DNA from: Aquilaria yunnanensis | Lineage: Eukaryota > Streptophyta > Magnoliopsida > Malvales > Thymelaeaceae | Length of the DNA: 64,000 nucleotides | Reading direction: 5' to 3' | NCBI GenBank assembly: GCA_039654915.1 | Contig: CM077595.1 | Span: 93,289,501-93,353,500, forward strand | Part shown: in pieces, positions 44,346-56,561 of the stretch | Position numbering within the stretch: the stretch's first letter is position 1 | How the letters are laid out: each line of letters opens with the position of its first letter | Position numbers and translations under genes: made by a program | The notes under the pieces: generated by a model | Database searches by the model: none | The model's input: the letters and a program-made list of their open reading frames with translations, nothing else | Told to the model about the DNA's origin: nothing

Positions 44346-46519
44346 GCTAATAATTAGAAAATTGATATAGGAGTATGTAAATAATTATGTGCGTGAGTCT
44401 TAAGAGATTAATTTAGCTCTAAAGATCTTCTGTTTCCTAATTTTTAGCTCAATTGCTGAAACGTGACACATTTCGTACGTAATAGAGTTAGTAATGAATA
44501 TATATGAGAATGGTGGAAGTAACTTTTCCCACCTCGAAGCTAAATAGCCTTTATTAATCAACCTCAAATATTGACCACTCATAATGTCTTTCTTCGCAAC
44601 AGAATTATAACACACAACGTCTTTTTAGGGTTTTGGTTATGGATTACTCTGTGTTGTTTGATTTAGCGTAAAGTCTCATGCTAGCATTGAAGTAGAGACG
44701 TTTGAAAAAGAATAAAAGATAAAGGCCAAAGATTTCTCTTTAGTACAATAAACCAGCTGCTGTACCTTCCTTGAAGCCTCCAATATATATATATATATAT
44801 ATATATATCCTTTTAGTGTTTTTTTTTTCTTTCTCACTTTAGAAAATATTCCAAAGACTGGGAAAGGCGATTCTGGGATGATGCCAACTGGGCCCAGCAG
44901 TTGAAGAAGAAGCTCCGGTGAATAATCAAAAGTCATTTTTACGAAAGTTTTGGTTGCATTTTGCTGCATCTAATCGATTATTATTGTTATTATTAAAAAG
45001 CTTGAAAAGAAAAGAAGATGGAGAAGCATATATCTATTGCTTCAGGAATCCCGAGAAAAGGTGAAGAAAATTAGAAGAAAAGGAACCCATCCCTACCCAC
45101 CCAAACGATCCGATTAATCAACAGAAAATGCCAGACTTTGACATTTTTACCACTAAAAATGATGTTATCACCATGTCATCAATAAGTCACAGGCTGAGTT
45201 GAGATTAGCTTATCATTCTCGATGAAGAATCGACACTTCTGCAAAATATAGAGGTCAAAATAGATAGTTTTCTAAAATATAGTCCTTATAAGTGAATCCT
45301 GCCAATTTTATAGGTTGGGCGAAAATGTATTTATTATTAAAATTTAGAAACTACAATTGAGATTCTATCATTTTAATTCATAATAGTAGTTGAGTTCCCA
45401 AATTAAAGAGTTGCAAATAAGCAAATTTTACATACTCTCTGGCTTTTTACATAGGAGAGATGTCACCATGTTACATACAACAATTCCTACAAAACTTTCT
45501 CATACTAAATGATACCTATATATGTCAAATTGTCAGTGAATTAGATGGTTTAACCTTCAGTGGATCTTGCCTAATTACAATTATTTATTAAATCATTTTT
45601 TCTCACATTATTTAGGAAGGAAAAAATTTATATGTTTTTTTATATATTTTCCATTTTCTATATTTTATCATTTAACAATAGTTAAATTCCAAACAAAACA
45701 AAAAAATATGTTACTTGTTAAGCGTGATGAGGCAGGTTCGTAGTAAGACCACATTTATTTTTTTTCTTTAATACAAATTAAGACAGGTTAGTACAATGTA
45801 ATCCTATCATGCAAACATCTTCTATTCATAGTCCTATCATTAGAAATGAATTCCGATCATAATCTGCATGACAAATCGTAATCCATTTAGGCTTAATTAA
45901 GTGGTTTCTGTAGCTTCAAATAAATACCATAAGCTTGCTTTCATATCTTAATTATGTGGATGTTTACATTGTTGGTAGACAACTGCTTAAACCGAACACA
46001 ATGATAGATAGCGCAAGACATTGCTCCGTGTATCCTGCAGAAAACAAAAGGGAAGTTGAAGTCTGACCAACAAGTTGACTTTCAACAAGATTCACCTGTT
46101 AAATTTGGGATTTCTTATGAAGGTCAAATAGGGTAATTGCACCTTGTTTGGACCAAGAAAACAAAATCTTAATATGCAAAATGCCAAGATTCCGCAGAAT
46201 TATTAACTTAGCTGATATATGATGAGCTCTAAGTTTGACTCATGTTTTGAGCCTCAACAAGACTTGTCTTTTGTTACTGGAAATTTGTATGCGAGTCAAA
46301 GCATGGAGATGGATTATGTTAGGAGTAAGAAACCACTGCACCCAAGAATCTAGCACAGAGACATCTCTCAAGTCAACAATCAGTAATATGTTATAGAAAG
46401 GATAATGCATTGATAGATTTCTCTACTGATTTTTATTTTTTTTTATTTTTTTCCTAAAATCAATGCCATTTGAAAACTTACTCTATCTAATTAATATTCA
46501 CTTAAATAAATTTTTTTAA
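44346..46519. other. AT-rich intergenic DNA with an (AT)n run
   Basis: No gene seen. The (AT)n microsatellite at 44782-44808 explains the YIYIYI stretch in one frame. Confidence 0.4.
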
Positions 46520-46935
46520 AAGGCAAATTATCTTTTATGACTTTTTTCTCTTCTCAACCAAGAAAGAGGAAAATCAATAAAGATACCTAAATTTTTAGTT
46601 AAAATAAAATTTGGACCTCTTTATCTATAAACTTTTTATTGATGTACAAGTTAATCGAATAATCACTATATATCAAAATAATCATTAATAACTCATTTTT
46701 AATAATTATTCTAAGGCTGGTGCATTTGCAACTGATTTTTAAAAATAGATTACCAGTGATTATTTTGATATATGATGATTATTTTCCCAATGTGTATATC
46801 AACTGAAACTTCATACTTAAAAAAAGTCTGGAAAGTACCTCTAAAAATTTTTTTTTGGAAAAGTTTAGATATTTTTTATTGATTTTTTTCTTGGTTGGAT
46901 ACAAAAAAATTTTATAAAAAATTAATTATTTTTTA
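46520..46935. repeat. Foldback repeat with arms of about 180 bp
   Basis: The left arm (AACCAAGAAAGAGGAAAATC, then AATAAAGATACCTAAA) is matched in reverse by the right arm ending near 46905 (AACCAAGAAAAAAATCAATA); the centre lies near 46710. Likely a non-autonomous DNA element; the ends are not exact. Confidence 0.55.
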
Positions 46936-46964
46936 AAACATTTATTAAATTAATAAGATACAAT

Positions 46965-47480
46965 ACTAGCTTTTAAATAGCATTGAATGTTCTATGTTGC
47001 TCCTAAACCTATTAAAAAAATTTCATTTTTAGTCTTAACTCCATTAAAAATATTTCATTTTTCCCCTATTGAACGAAATTTGTTAACTCAAAGTATTTGT
47101 CTAAGAACAAATTTTTATATCATAATTTAAATTATTTGGTAACTATCTTACAACCATTTTAATCTATATAATAGTTTTTTTATAAATAATGAAAAATTAA
47201 ATTATCTTTTTTCTTTCTGTAAATTGAGCTTATTTTATTTAAGAAGAAAAAACTCTAATTTAAATTGTCTATTTCTTATAAAAAATATTAAACAGTTTAA
47301 ATTTATTAAAAGATAGTTACTAAATATTTAAGTTAGAATTTCAAATTTTTATATTAGACAGTTATTTTGAGTTAATGAATTTTATATTTTGAAGGACCAA
47401 AATAAACAATTTTAATAGATTTAGAACTAAAATAGAACATTCTATAGGTTAGGGATTAAAATAGAATGATAATTAAAGGT
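46965..47480. repeat. Second foldback element next to the first
   Basis: The left arm has GAATGTTCTATGTTG, AACCTATTAAAA, GTTAACTCAAAGTATTTGTC; the right arm in reverse has GAATGTTCTATTTTAG, AATCTATTAAAA, ATTAACTCAAAATAACTGTC. About 120 bp per arm. No clean target duplication seen. Confidence 0.55.
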
Positions 47481-49042
47481 TAACAACTATCCACACAATT
47501 TACTCCATATAAAAATGGTGCAAAGATTTGGAACAGATCCAAAATACTAAATGATGAAAAGAATATGGAATAGATAAAGTATAGATTTTGGCATTGATTT
47601 TCACTATATATAATTAACAACTTGCTCATTATTAGAGATTAAACTGTAAATTTAAAAAAAAATGGGTGAAAATGTAAAAATTTTTAAAATCCAAGGACCT
47701 ATGTTGTAATTATTATGGGTGATTAAAATTAAATTTTTAAAAATTTAGGTATCTTTTTGCACTATACTTAAAAGTTTAGGGAAAGATGTTGTTATTTTGA
47801 AATTTGACAACCAAAATCATTAAACTTACTGAATATGTAAGTTATTTGTTTTGGAACAACCCAAATATAGGACCTGTTAAATATGCAAACCCCCAAATAT
47901 AAGACTCACTAAATATAGATATTCCCAAAAAATGAAAATTGCTAAATATGGGAGTCTCGAAATATGTGACTTATAAAATATAGAAGATAATAAAAGAGGA
48001 AAGTTAAGCCCTTTTACTTTTACAAATGTAGAAATTTATTAAAAATATATTTGTTTCTAAAAGAAATTTTGGTGATAATTGGAAAGACTAAGTACTAACT
48101 TTGAAATAGTAACGAAATTATGAAAATAAAAAAAGGAGAAGAAATGTCACTTAAATTTTTCAATTATAAAAGGAAAAACAACAACAACAACAATGCAGTT
48201 AATTTGCTTTGCCTTTTCCCATCAACTTCATCTACATCCTGCCATCGTTATACGAATTAGCACGTGTCCTTTTTGTTTCTGTCATGACATAGAAAAAGTT
48301 TTTTACTATAATCATTAAAATTATCAAATTAGGCAAATCTCTATTGATGAGATTGTTAAATTTGAAAGTACTGAAAATCATTAAGACACATAAACCAAAA
48401 AATCCTAGATGACCCCTAAACAAACCAAAATAAATTATTTTGTTAATTTATTCTTCAAATTGCATAAGATCCCTAAATAAAAAGTACTTTTTAAGTTTCT
48501 TAAATTGTTGGTAATAATTTGTGTATAATTTAGATAAACAATCAATATATAAAAAAGGCTTAAATACATAATAGTGTCTCGAATGTTGTTAACTCAGTCA
48601 TTTAAGGGCCTCAACTATTAACCGACTCAACTTATGACTCATACTTTTTGGAATCGAGGTAGTTCAATCCATAGACTCAAATGTAGAGTCATATGAATGA
48701 TCAATCTATAATGTTTTAACAAAGGTAGCCTTGTTTTACAATGATGATAGCATTGAACCAAATAAGTCCATCTCCACTATCGCATGTTTAGGTCACTATG
48801 AACCGTTGAATCTTCAATTGCACTATTGTGTATTCATGTTGCCAATTTCTTAAGTCTAAAGTCTAGTCTTTTGATCAAATTTTGGAGTTTTTAGGACAAA
48901 TTTATGAGGCCTATATACAGCTTCACAGAAAACCACCATTTGGAGTTAGATGTCCGTCACACTACGTGACTTTGCATGATGTTCTCTGGACTAGTTAACC
49001 CCAATTTCAAAAGTTTGAGTCTTGAGTTAACCCTGATTGATA
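47481..49042. other. AT-rich intergenic DNA
   Basis: No gene seen. Bases 47860-47990 carry a loosely repeated AAATATrrGA word; a short (CAA)n run lies at 48176-48192. Confidence 0.4.
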
Positions 49043-49050
49043 ATTGAGAT

Positions 49051-50103
49051 CAAGATTGTTAAAAACGCGATCCAAATCATAGGATCGCACGATCCTACTA
49101 TCTGGATTCCAAAAACCTATCCAAATCAAAATAGGATCGATGCCGTAGTAGGATCGTGGTGAGATTGTGTTCAAAATCATAAGATCGTGGGAAAGTAAGT
49201 CTCCATTGATCCTCTTTAGTCATTGCAACTTGGCTTCCCCTACTCGTCTATCTTCATTGTTGTCAGCTTAAGATCTCTGATTTCAACTCTCTATAGAGAA
49301 GCTTGTCATCCCAAACGAGCCAGAGGGCCATGTGAGAAAAGAAGAATCAAAGAAAGAGAACAGGGGAGGGCCACGCATTCAATTCAGTGAAGAGAACAAG
49401 GGAATTCAAAACAAAGCAAAAAGAACAATGGAAGGAGCGAGAGAAAGAAAAAGAAAAAAAAAAAAGATAAAGATGGACAAGACAGAATAACAGAGCAAGA
49501 TCTGATGAAAGGCAAAAAGGTAGAGAGACGGAAAAGAAAGGAAAAGTGAGAAAGAGAGAAACAATGAGAGAGATGAGAGCTAGACAAAGATAAGAGAGAT
49601 AGAGAAAAAAGGGTAGGTCTAGCAAAAGAAGAAAGACAGGGGGAGAGATGAGAACAAAGGTCAAAATGAGATAAGGCAAAGTGAATGGTCAAAAAGGAAG
49701 AAGAAACAGACAATTAATGAGATGCAAAGTGAACGGCCAAAATGGGAAGTGAGACAATGAATGGCACAATATAAACAATTAATTGGTGAGTAAGATTTTA
49801 CTTGATTTTTTTATAGAAGATTTTATTTAATTTTTTTCTTTTAGATTTCAATCAAATAGGTATAAAGAATTATTAAAATAAAACATCACTACTAGTTTAT
49901 GATGTAATTTTTTTATAGAGGTAATGTTTTTCAAATAAAAATAACATGGTGTCTAATATAATTGCTCTTTTACATAAACTATATTATTTAGAAAATAAAT
50001 TTTAAGTTTTGGTAGGATCTTACGATTCACAATCCGATCTTATGATTCTGATCTTGCACGATGAAAAATGATTCAGGGTAAGATCCCGATCTTAACAACC
50101 TTG
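49051..50103. mobile_element. Non-autonomous hAT-like element
   Basis: Begins CAAGATTGTTAA and ends TTAACAACCTTG (reverse CAAGGTTGTTAA). The 8-bp flanks ATTGAGAT (49043-49050) and GTTGAGAT (50104-50111) match at seven of eight positions. Both subterminal zones are rich in GGATC/GATC words (49070-49200 and 50010-50090). The interior holds a purine-rich stretch (49320-49730) whose open frames are low complexity, and no transposase. Confidence 0.65.
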
Positions 50104-50111
50104 GTTGAGAT

Positions 50112-51180
50112 GACTAAGTTGACAAAGTTTAAGATATTATTCTGCATTTAAGTCTATAAAAAATCATACTAGTATGTTTTAAGCCTTTACTTATAATATA
50201 TTTCATATTGATTTGGGTTAAAATCAAGTCTTGTCTAGTGTAGTTATTGAGTCATTACAATTTACAGGTATAGGTCATGTCAGTTTTAGGTTCAACGCAT
50301 TTTGGGTTAAAGCCAAGTCAGGCTTAACCCATCTCGAGTTCACAAATTTTGAGTTTGGGTCATTTGTGTATTGATTTTCTTAGATTTCACTTTAATTGAG
50401 TTTAGGTTCATGTCAAGTTGAGTGCAGTAACGTTTGAGTTATTAACTTTTTGGGATAAATTAGGTCAAATTAGATTTGAGTTCATGTGGTCAAGTCATTG
50501 GCTTATGTCAAATTTTACTATCTCTACATTTCCGACTGGCATATATTGACCACCCGAACTTTAAAGTCGATGAATTAAAGAATTTTCAAAACTTTATTTT
50601 AGCAATCTCTTTCAAATCATTCAATAAGACTTCGAAAAGTTTATGAGATTCAAATTTAGATCTAAAACTATAAGCCTAAGTTCTAATTAAATGATAGGCA
50701 TGACAGCGAAGATGTGGACTTCGGGAGTAAAAGACAGTTACCAAATTATTTATTAGATGGATGGTTGATGGGTAAAGTTCAACAGGTACCTTAACTTATT
50801 TTTTAGTCCTAGATAGCTACCCAACCTTTAGATTTGTTCCATTGAATTATATGAACTCATATAGCACATTTCAATTGAGTAATTTCCATCAATTTCACTA
50901 TTAATTAGGATGAAAAATACTGATGGGCATTAAATAATCTTAAAATAAATTTAAAATAAAAACTTTGGTCCTCAAACTTTCCATGCCAATCACTAATTAT
51001 AAGACTTAAACTTCCATTAAAATGAATTTTGCTCTCCCTATCACCTGATCCATCTTTCTGTTTGATCAATCCATAGTGCTTTGCTTCATCTCTCAAGCAG
51101 CAAAACATATCAGAACAGGTCCAAGTGCGAGTGATCCCATTATGGCTTCTTCCACACTCAAATTGCACCCTTCCACAACT
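50112..51180. other. AT-rich intergenic DNA
   Basis: No gene or clear repeat recognised. Confidence 0.4.
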
Positions 51181-51830
51181 TCCTCTTACCGGACCTCAAA
51201 TCGCCTGTGAAGATCATGCCACCACCCCGGACGAATTTGTTTGCCCAGAAAACAGCAGTTCTTCAACTTGATTCGATGGTTCCAGGAGGCGCACAAGCAC
51301 GAATTGCTATGGCAGGGGCAATCAAAAGAGATGAGCGGGGAAGACGAGGATGAAGGAGTAGCTTGATGCGTTGCTGGCAAGATCCATCGTCGTTCTGCAG
51401 ATGCGACACCGTCACCCCTTTGAACTTCGCCCATACGCTATTGCCGCCCAACCGCTATTGTCATCCACTCCATCAAGCCCACAGCTACTTCCCTTCACTT
51501 CCCCACCGTCTACAAGCGTCACCCGCCACCTGCGATGCTAAAACGAGAGGGCGAAGGCTGCTCACAGCCCGGCCCGCCAATTCCCATCCTGCATTTGTTG
51601 CTCTCTGGCAGCTCCGTGCCTTGTCCCTTAGTCTGGAAGCCACCGGGGCTATCTTTGCCCAACTGTCGTCGCTGATAAAATCTTCGAGATTTCCAGCTTT
51701 GCCGTTGACCTTTATGATAGAAGCAGTGGTGTCCTCGTTTGTAATCTTCCGAGTTTGGAGTCCGATGGACTTACACAGAGCTTTCGCATTGTATTCGAAT
51801 TTTTTTTTTATTTTTTTTTTCTATTTGATG
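51181..51830. other. GC-richer island, possible gene fragment
   Basis: This 650-bp island stands out in composition. The minus strand is open without a Met for about 110 codons (about 51825-51495), rich in Ala, Arg and Lys; the + strand has a 156-codon frame at 51363-51833. I recognise no domain in either. It ends about 90 bp before element 2 and could be an exon fragment of a host gene interrupted by the insertion, or captured DNA. Confidence 0.25.
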
Positions 51831-52439
51831 TGAAAGAAAAATTCCATGAGTGAATTTTCCAGAACTTTACTGGGAACCAACCAATGGTAGAGAAAAGAAG
51901 AAGAAGATCCAGGCTAAGTGTTGACACCCAATTTCGTCTGGCCATTAAAATAATTTTAAAAAAAAATTAAATAAAAAAAAATTAAATAAAAAAATGTATT
52001 ATTATTATTATTGTTATTATTATTACTAAATTTTTTTTAATTAGTTTAAAATATATATATATATATATATATTTTTTTTTTTTAAGATTTGATATATGTG
52101 TGTATATGTGTATGTTTGAAAGAAAAAAAGAAAACTCCATAAAAATGACAAAATTTAAAAGTTTGAGGTAAAAATGACAAAATTAAGAAGTTTCAGGCAA
52201 AATTGACAAATTCTGAAAGTTCCAGGAGCATTTGGCAGTTTGTCACATAAAATTTTGAGCCTGCCGACGTTTTTGGCTCAAATTGACAGAAAACGACAAA
52301 ATTGTCAAAATCAGAAGCTTCAGGAACTTATCCAGAGGCTGAGAGACGTAAAGGACTAAAATTGTCATTTTACCAATTTAAGAGATAAGTTTGAAATTTT
52401 TTATTAATTTATCCGTCCACAGTTCAGCCAAACTCCTTC

Positions 52440-52447
52440 TATAAATA
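52440..52447 (+). promoter_or_regulatory. TATA box of the element 2 LTR
   Basis: TATAAATA about 520 bp into the LTR, followed by CCCCTCC as in element 1. Confidence 0.7.
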
Positions 52448-52586
52448 CCCCTCCAAATTCAGTGATGAACACAGAAAAAAATAGAAAAAAAACTTAGAGC
52501 TCCGTTTCAAAAAAAAGAGAAAATTACAGCCCTTAGCCCCAGACCTCTTCCCTTCTTCCCCAGAAAGCCAAATTTTTTTTCACTGC

Positions 52587-52589
52587 TGT

Positions 52590-52626
<37 letters not shown>
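52587..52626. repeat. (CT)n microsatellite
   Basis: About 18 CT units directly before the GC-rich block of the LTR. Confidence 0.9.
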
Positions 52627-52629
<3 letters not shown>

Positions 52630-55485
52630 CCGTGTCCCTCGCCGCCCGCCGCCGCCGCCTCTGCCCGGCGCCACCCCTGCCCGCCGCCGCGTCGCCCCTG
52701 CCCGCCGCCGGCCCCCCCCCCCCCCCCCCGTGCCCCACGCCGTCGCCCCCTGCCCCTGGCCGTGCCGCCAGCTGCCCCTTCCCTTCCCCCCCTCGCGCCG
52801 TCGTCGTTCTCATTTCCTGGGATTCAAAATTCAAAACTAAAAGGGTAAACCCTTGTTTCACCCATCATCTTTTCAATTTCTTTCTATTAGGTCACTAACC
52901 TTTTTATTTTGTCTTTGCAGAAAATTAATTAACTAACTCATTTATTTTTTTTACTTGTTTATTTATTTGTTTATTATTGTTATTATTACTAACCTTTTTT
53001 TTTGTTATTAGCAACTAACAACTAACTTGCTAATTTTTACTAACCTTTATTATTATTGTTGTTAATAATTAATTAAATTGTCTAACTTTTATTTTTGTTG
53101 TAATTAATTAACTTAATTAAACTTGGCTAACTTTTATTTTTGTTGTAATTAATTAACTTAATTAAACTTGGCTAACTTTTATTTATTGTTGTTAATTAAT
53201 TAACTTAATTAAACTTGGCTAATTTTTATTTATTGTTGTTAATTAATTAACTTAATTAAACTTGGCTAATTTTTATTTATTGTTGTTAATTAATTAACTT
53301 AATTAAACTTGGCTAACTTTTATTTATTGTTGTTAATTAATTAACTTAATTAAACTTGGTTAATTTTTATTTATTGTTGTTAATTAATTAACTTAATTAA
53401 ACTTGGCTAACTTTTATTATTGTTGTTAATTAATTAAATTAATTAAATTGTCTAACTTTTATTTTTGTTGTAATTAATTAACTTAATTAACTTGACTAAC
53501 TTTTTATTATTGTTGTTAACCATTAATTTAATTAAACTTGGCTAATTTTTATTATTGTTGTTAATTAATTTAATCTAACTTTTACTAACCTTTTTTATTG
53601 TTATTAACTAACTAATCCAACTAATCTAACTATATTAATTGTGCTAACTTTTATTATTATTGTGTTATTAAAGTGGATGGCCAAAAAGCCCCACTTTATT
53701 AATTGAATTTTTTTTATGATTAAAAGATAAAAAAAGGAATTTTATGTGAATAATTTTCTAAAGGCTAATAAAAATTACTTTTTTTTATTTTGAAACAAAG
53801 TTTTTATTCCTTTTAATAAACAAACATAATGAAATAATTCAAAAATAAAATAAATAAATAAATAAACATAAAACCATTCTTTTAATACATCTTTAAAATT
53901 AATAATTAATGAAATAAAAAAATTTAATTAAAACTCCATGACCAAATGATCCGCCAGGATCCATGGCTCGGAAATATTTTTAAAATAAAATATATAAATA
54001 AATTTTTTTTCTTTATAAAAAATAAAAAAAAAACTTTAGACTAATATATTAATTATCTATTAATATATAATTTTTTTTAGTTTTCTTTATTAAAAAGAAT
54101 AAAAAGCGTAAAATTTTTGAGTTAATATTTTTCAATAATATTTTATTTATTTCTTTTAAAAATATAATTTTTTTTTTAGTTTTCTTTATTAATAAAAAGA
54201 ATGAAAAGAATAAAAATTTTGGGTTAATATTTTATTCAGTAATATTTTACTTATTAAAAGATATAACTTTTTGTTTCCTTTATAAAAATCTTAATCAAAT
54301 AATTTCAAAATAATACAAAATAAAACAAAAATAATTGAATTTTCTCTTAAATATTTTTGACTTATTGATTAGATATATTTTCAGAAATATAAATTAAAAT
54401 TAAAAAAAAATCTTTCATCAAACAAAGAAGAATATAAAAATAAAAATATCAAGACTTTTGTTTTAAAATACATATAAGTTTTCGGTTAAATAATCTTTTA
54501 TTCCAAAAATAAATTAAATAAATATCAAAACTTTTCTTCTTTTGTTTAAAATTTTTGATTCTCTTAATAAAAAAAAATAATAATAAAAAAATAATAAAAA
54601 ATAAAAATAAAAATAAAAATTTTTTTAGTTCATGGTATATTGGCTGGAAACTGTCTCGTGCCCGCTTTTGAGCTGCTTCACCTGGTGAAGAGGGTCTGGC
54701 TGAGTAACAACGCCCCGTACCATGATCAAAATTTTTATTTTTAAACTCTTTAATTCTTTTAAATTAACTTCTTATTAAATAAAAATTAATTATTATTTTT
54801 TTTAATTCTTTTATAAATTGAGTAATCCTTTAAAATAATAAATATCTTTCATTAAACAAGAAAAACAAAAAAAGTAAACAAGAAAAAAAAGAAAGATAAG
54901 AAAAATAAAAGAAAGATAAGAAACAAAAATAAAAGAAAGATAAGAAAGAAAAGAAAGATAAAAAAAATATAAAAGAAAAGATAAGATAAGAAAAGAAAGA
55001 AAGAAAAGACAAGAAAAATAAAAGAAAGATAAGAAAGAAAAATAAAAGAAAGATAAGATAAAGAAAAAAAGGAAATATAAGAAAAAGAAAAGAAAGATAA
55101 AAGAAAGAAAAAGAAAAAGCAAAGAAAGAAAGAAAAGAATAAAAAAGAAAGAAAAGAAAAGAAATTAAAAGAAATTAAAAAAGAAGTAAAAATAAGTAAA
55201 AAAAGAAGAAAAAGAAAGAAAGTAAAAAAAAAGTAAAAAATATAAAGATAAATTTTTTAGTTAGTATTAAAAATCATTCATAAACAAAAAGAATTACCAT
55301 TTAAAAATTAATTTCATAATAATAAGAATTAAATAATTACGATAAATCAATTTCCATATCCGGATGATCCGGTAGGATCTACGGTTTGGAAAATATCAAA
55401 CTTTTTAAAATAAACAAATTAAATAAACAGATAAAAATCCATATTTTTACAATATGGATAAAATTGTTTAAAATTTCACCAAATT

Positions 55486-55667
55486 CCGTGTCCAAATGAC
55501 TCGGCAGAGTCCATGGTTCGGAATCAAAATCTTCCGTGTCCAAATGACTCGGCAGAGTCCATGGTTCGGAATCAAAATCTTCCGTGTCCAAATGACTCGG
55601 CAGAGTCCATGGTTCGGAATCAAAATCTTCCGTGTCCAAATGACTCGGCAGAGTCCATGGTTCGGAA
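55486..55667. repeat. 48-bp minisatellite, four units, in the LTR of element 2
   Basis: Unit starts at 55486, 55534, 55582 and 55630; each contains CCGTGTCCAAATGACTCGG and CCATGGTTCGG. The translated repeats in two frames are artefacts. Confidence 0.95.
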
Positions 55668-55940
55668 GTATAAAATTCTATACAAATTAATTTCCAAAAA
55701 TCCGCATTCAACTAATTCAGTTAAAATTTCTAGTTTGAAAATTAACTGAATTTTTTTAAAGCAAAGTAAAACAAAATTAAAATCAACTAAGGTGCCAATT
55801 TTGGGCGCTATAACAATATTGTTTTAGCGTAACCGTACTCCCGATCCCCGAACTCTCGCAGACCATATTTTAAGGTATCCAATCGACCTGAGCGAAAACC
55901 GATTGGTGGCGACTCCAGAAAACCCGACGTTGCCACAGCT

Positions 55941-55958
55941 TGGCGACTCCACTGGGGA
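55941..55958 (+). other. Primer binding site of element 2
   Basis: TGGCGACTCCACTGGGGA, three bases after the LTR end, identical to element 1. Confidence 0.85.
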
Positions 55959-56561
55959 GTCGACGTTAGTGAGTCGAGCCTAAAGTTGATTTGTTTTTAT
56001 TTACTTTGCTTTACTATTATGTGGATTTATATATTATATTTACTTAAGTAAACATGCATAATGCATTCACAAAATGAAGCTCTATACCCGAGCTTCCTTA
56101 AATCAAACACGATTCTTTCTAAGCGGAATTGGTGTTGCTGTCCTTGTGAGGCCACGGTCTCCAAGCCTTCACCGGTTTCAAAGTAGCAAAGTAGTGTATT
56201 GCCTTCTGAGACGGTTAGTCTCTGCATGGGCCCACGAAAAGCTACGACTCGAATTAATCCATTCCTTACATAAACCCTAGAGGGTAAGGAATCGGGCCGT
56301 CACTATGATTCAGTGACGGGATTCGGGAACTATCCCTTGCCTTTTTGATAAACCACCTTCTGCATGTAGAATTCCTTACTCCACCTTAGAACCAGCCATT
56401 AAGAATTTCCCATACCTCGGTTCCCATTTCCATAGGTTTTGTTTTATCTATATGTTTGTATGATCCTATGTGTTATTTTTTTACTAACTCTATTTTTCCT
56501 TATTTTTCCGGCATATACATTTCATCATTAAAGATAAGTATTTGGTGAAAGAACTATTATC
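55959..56561 (+). other. 5' leader of element 2
   Basis: About 600 bp with short upstream open frames; closely similar to the element 1 leader. Confidence 0.7.

Larger units (their letters stand above)
51919..55937 (+). repeat. 5' LTR of element 2
   Basis: 4019 bp, TGTTGACACCC to GACGTTGCCACA, about 0.55 kb longer than the LTRs of element 1. The extra length comes from expanded TTAATTAACTTAATTAAA-type repeats (about 53050-53560), the purine tract (about 54850-55240) and four 48-bp units. The GC-rich block (52627-52800) differs in sequence from that of element 1. Confidence 0.95.

Noticed and set aside
49347..49713. Two overlapping 109-110 codon Ser/Leu/Phe-rich frames
   Set aside because: Purine-rich interior of the hAT-like element read in reverse; low complexity.
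52580..52898. Gly/Ala/Arg-rich and Pro-rich frames
   Set aside because: CT microsatellite plus GC-rich LTR block.
55379..55749. Frames encoding four repeats of a 16-residue unit
   Set aside because: Translation of the 48-bp LTR minisatellite (48 is a multiple of three, so all frames stay open).
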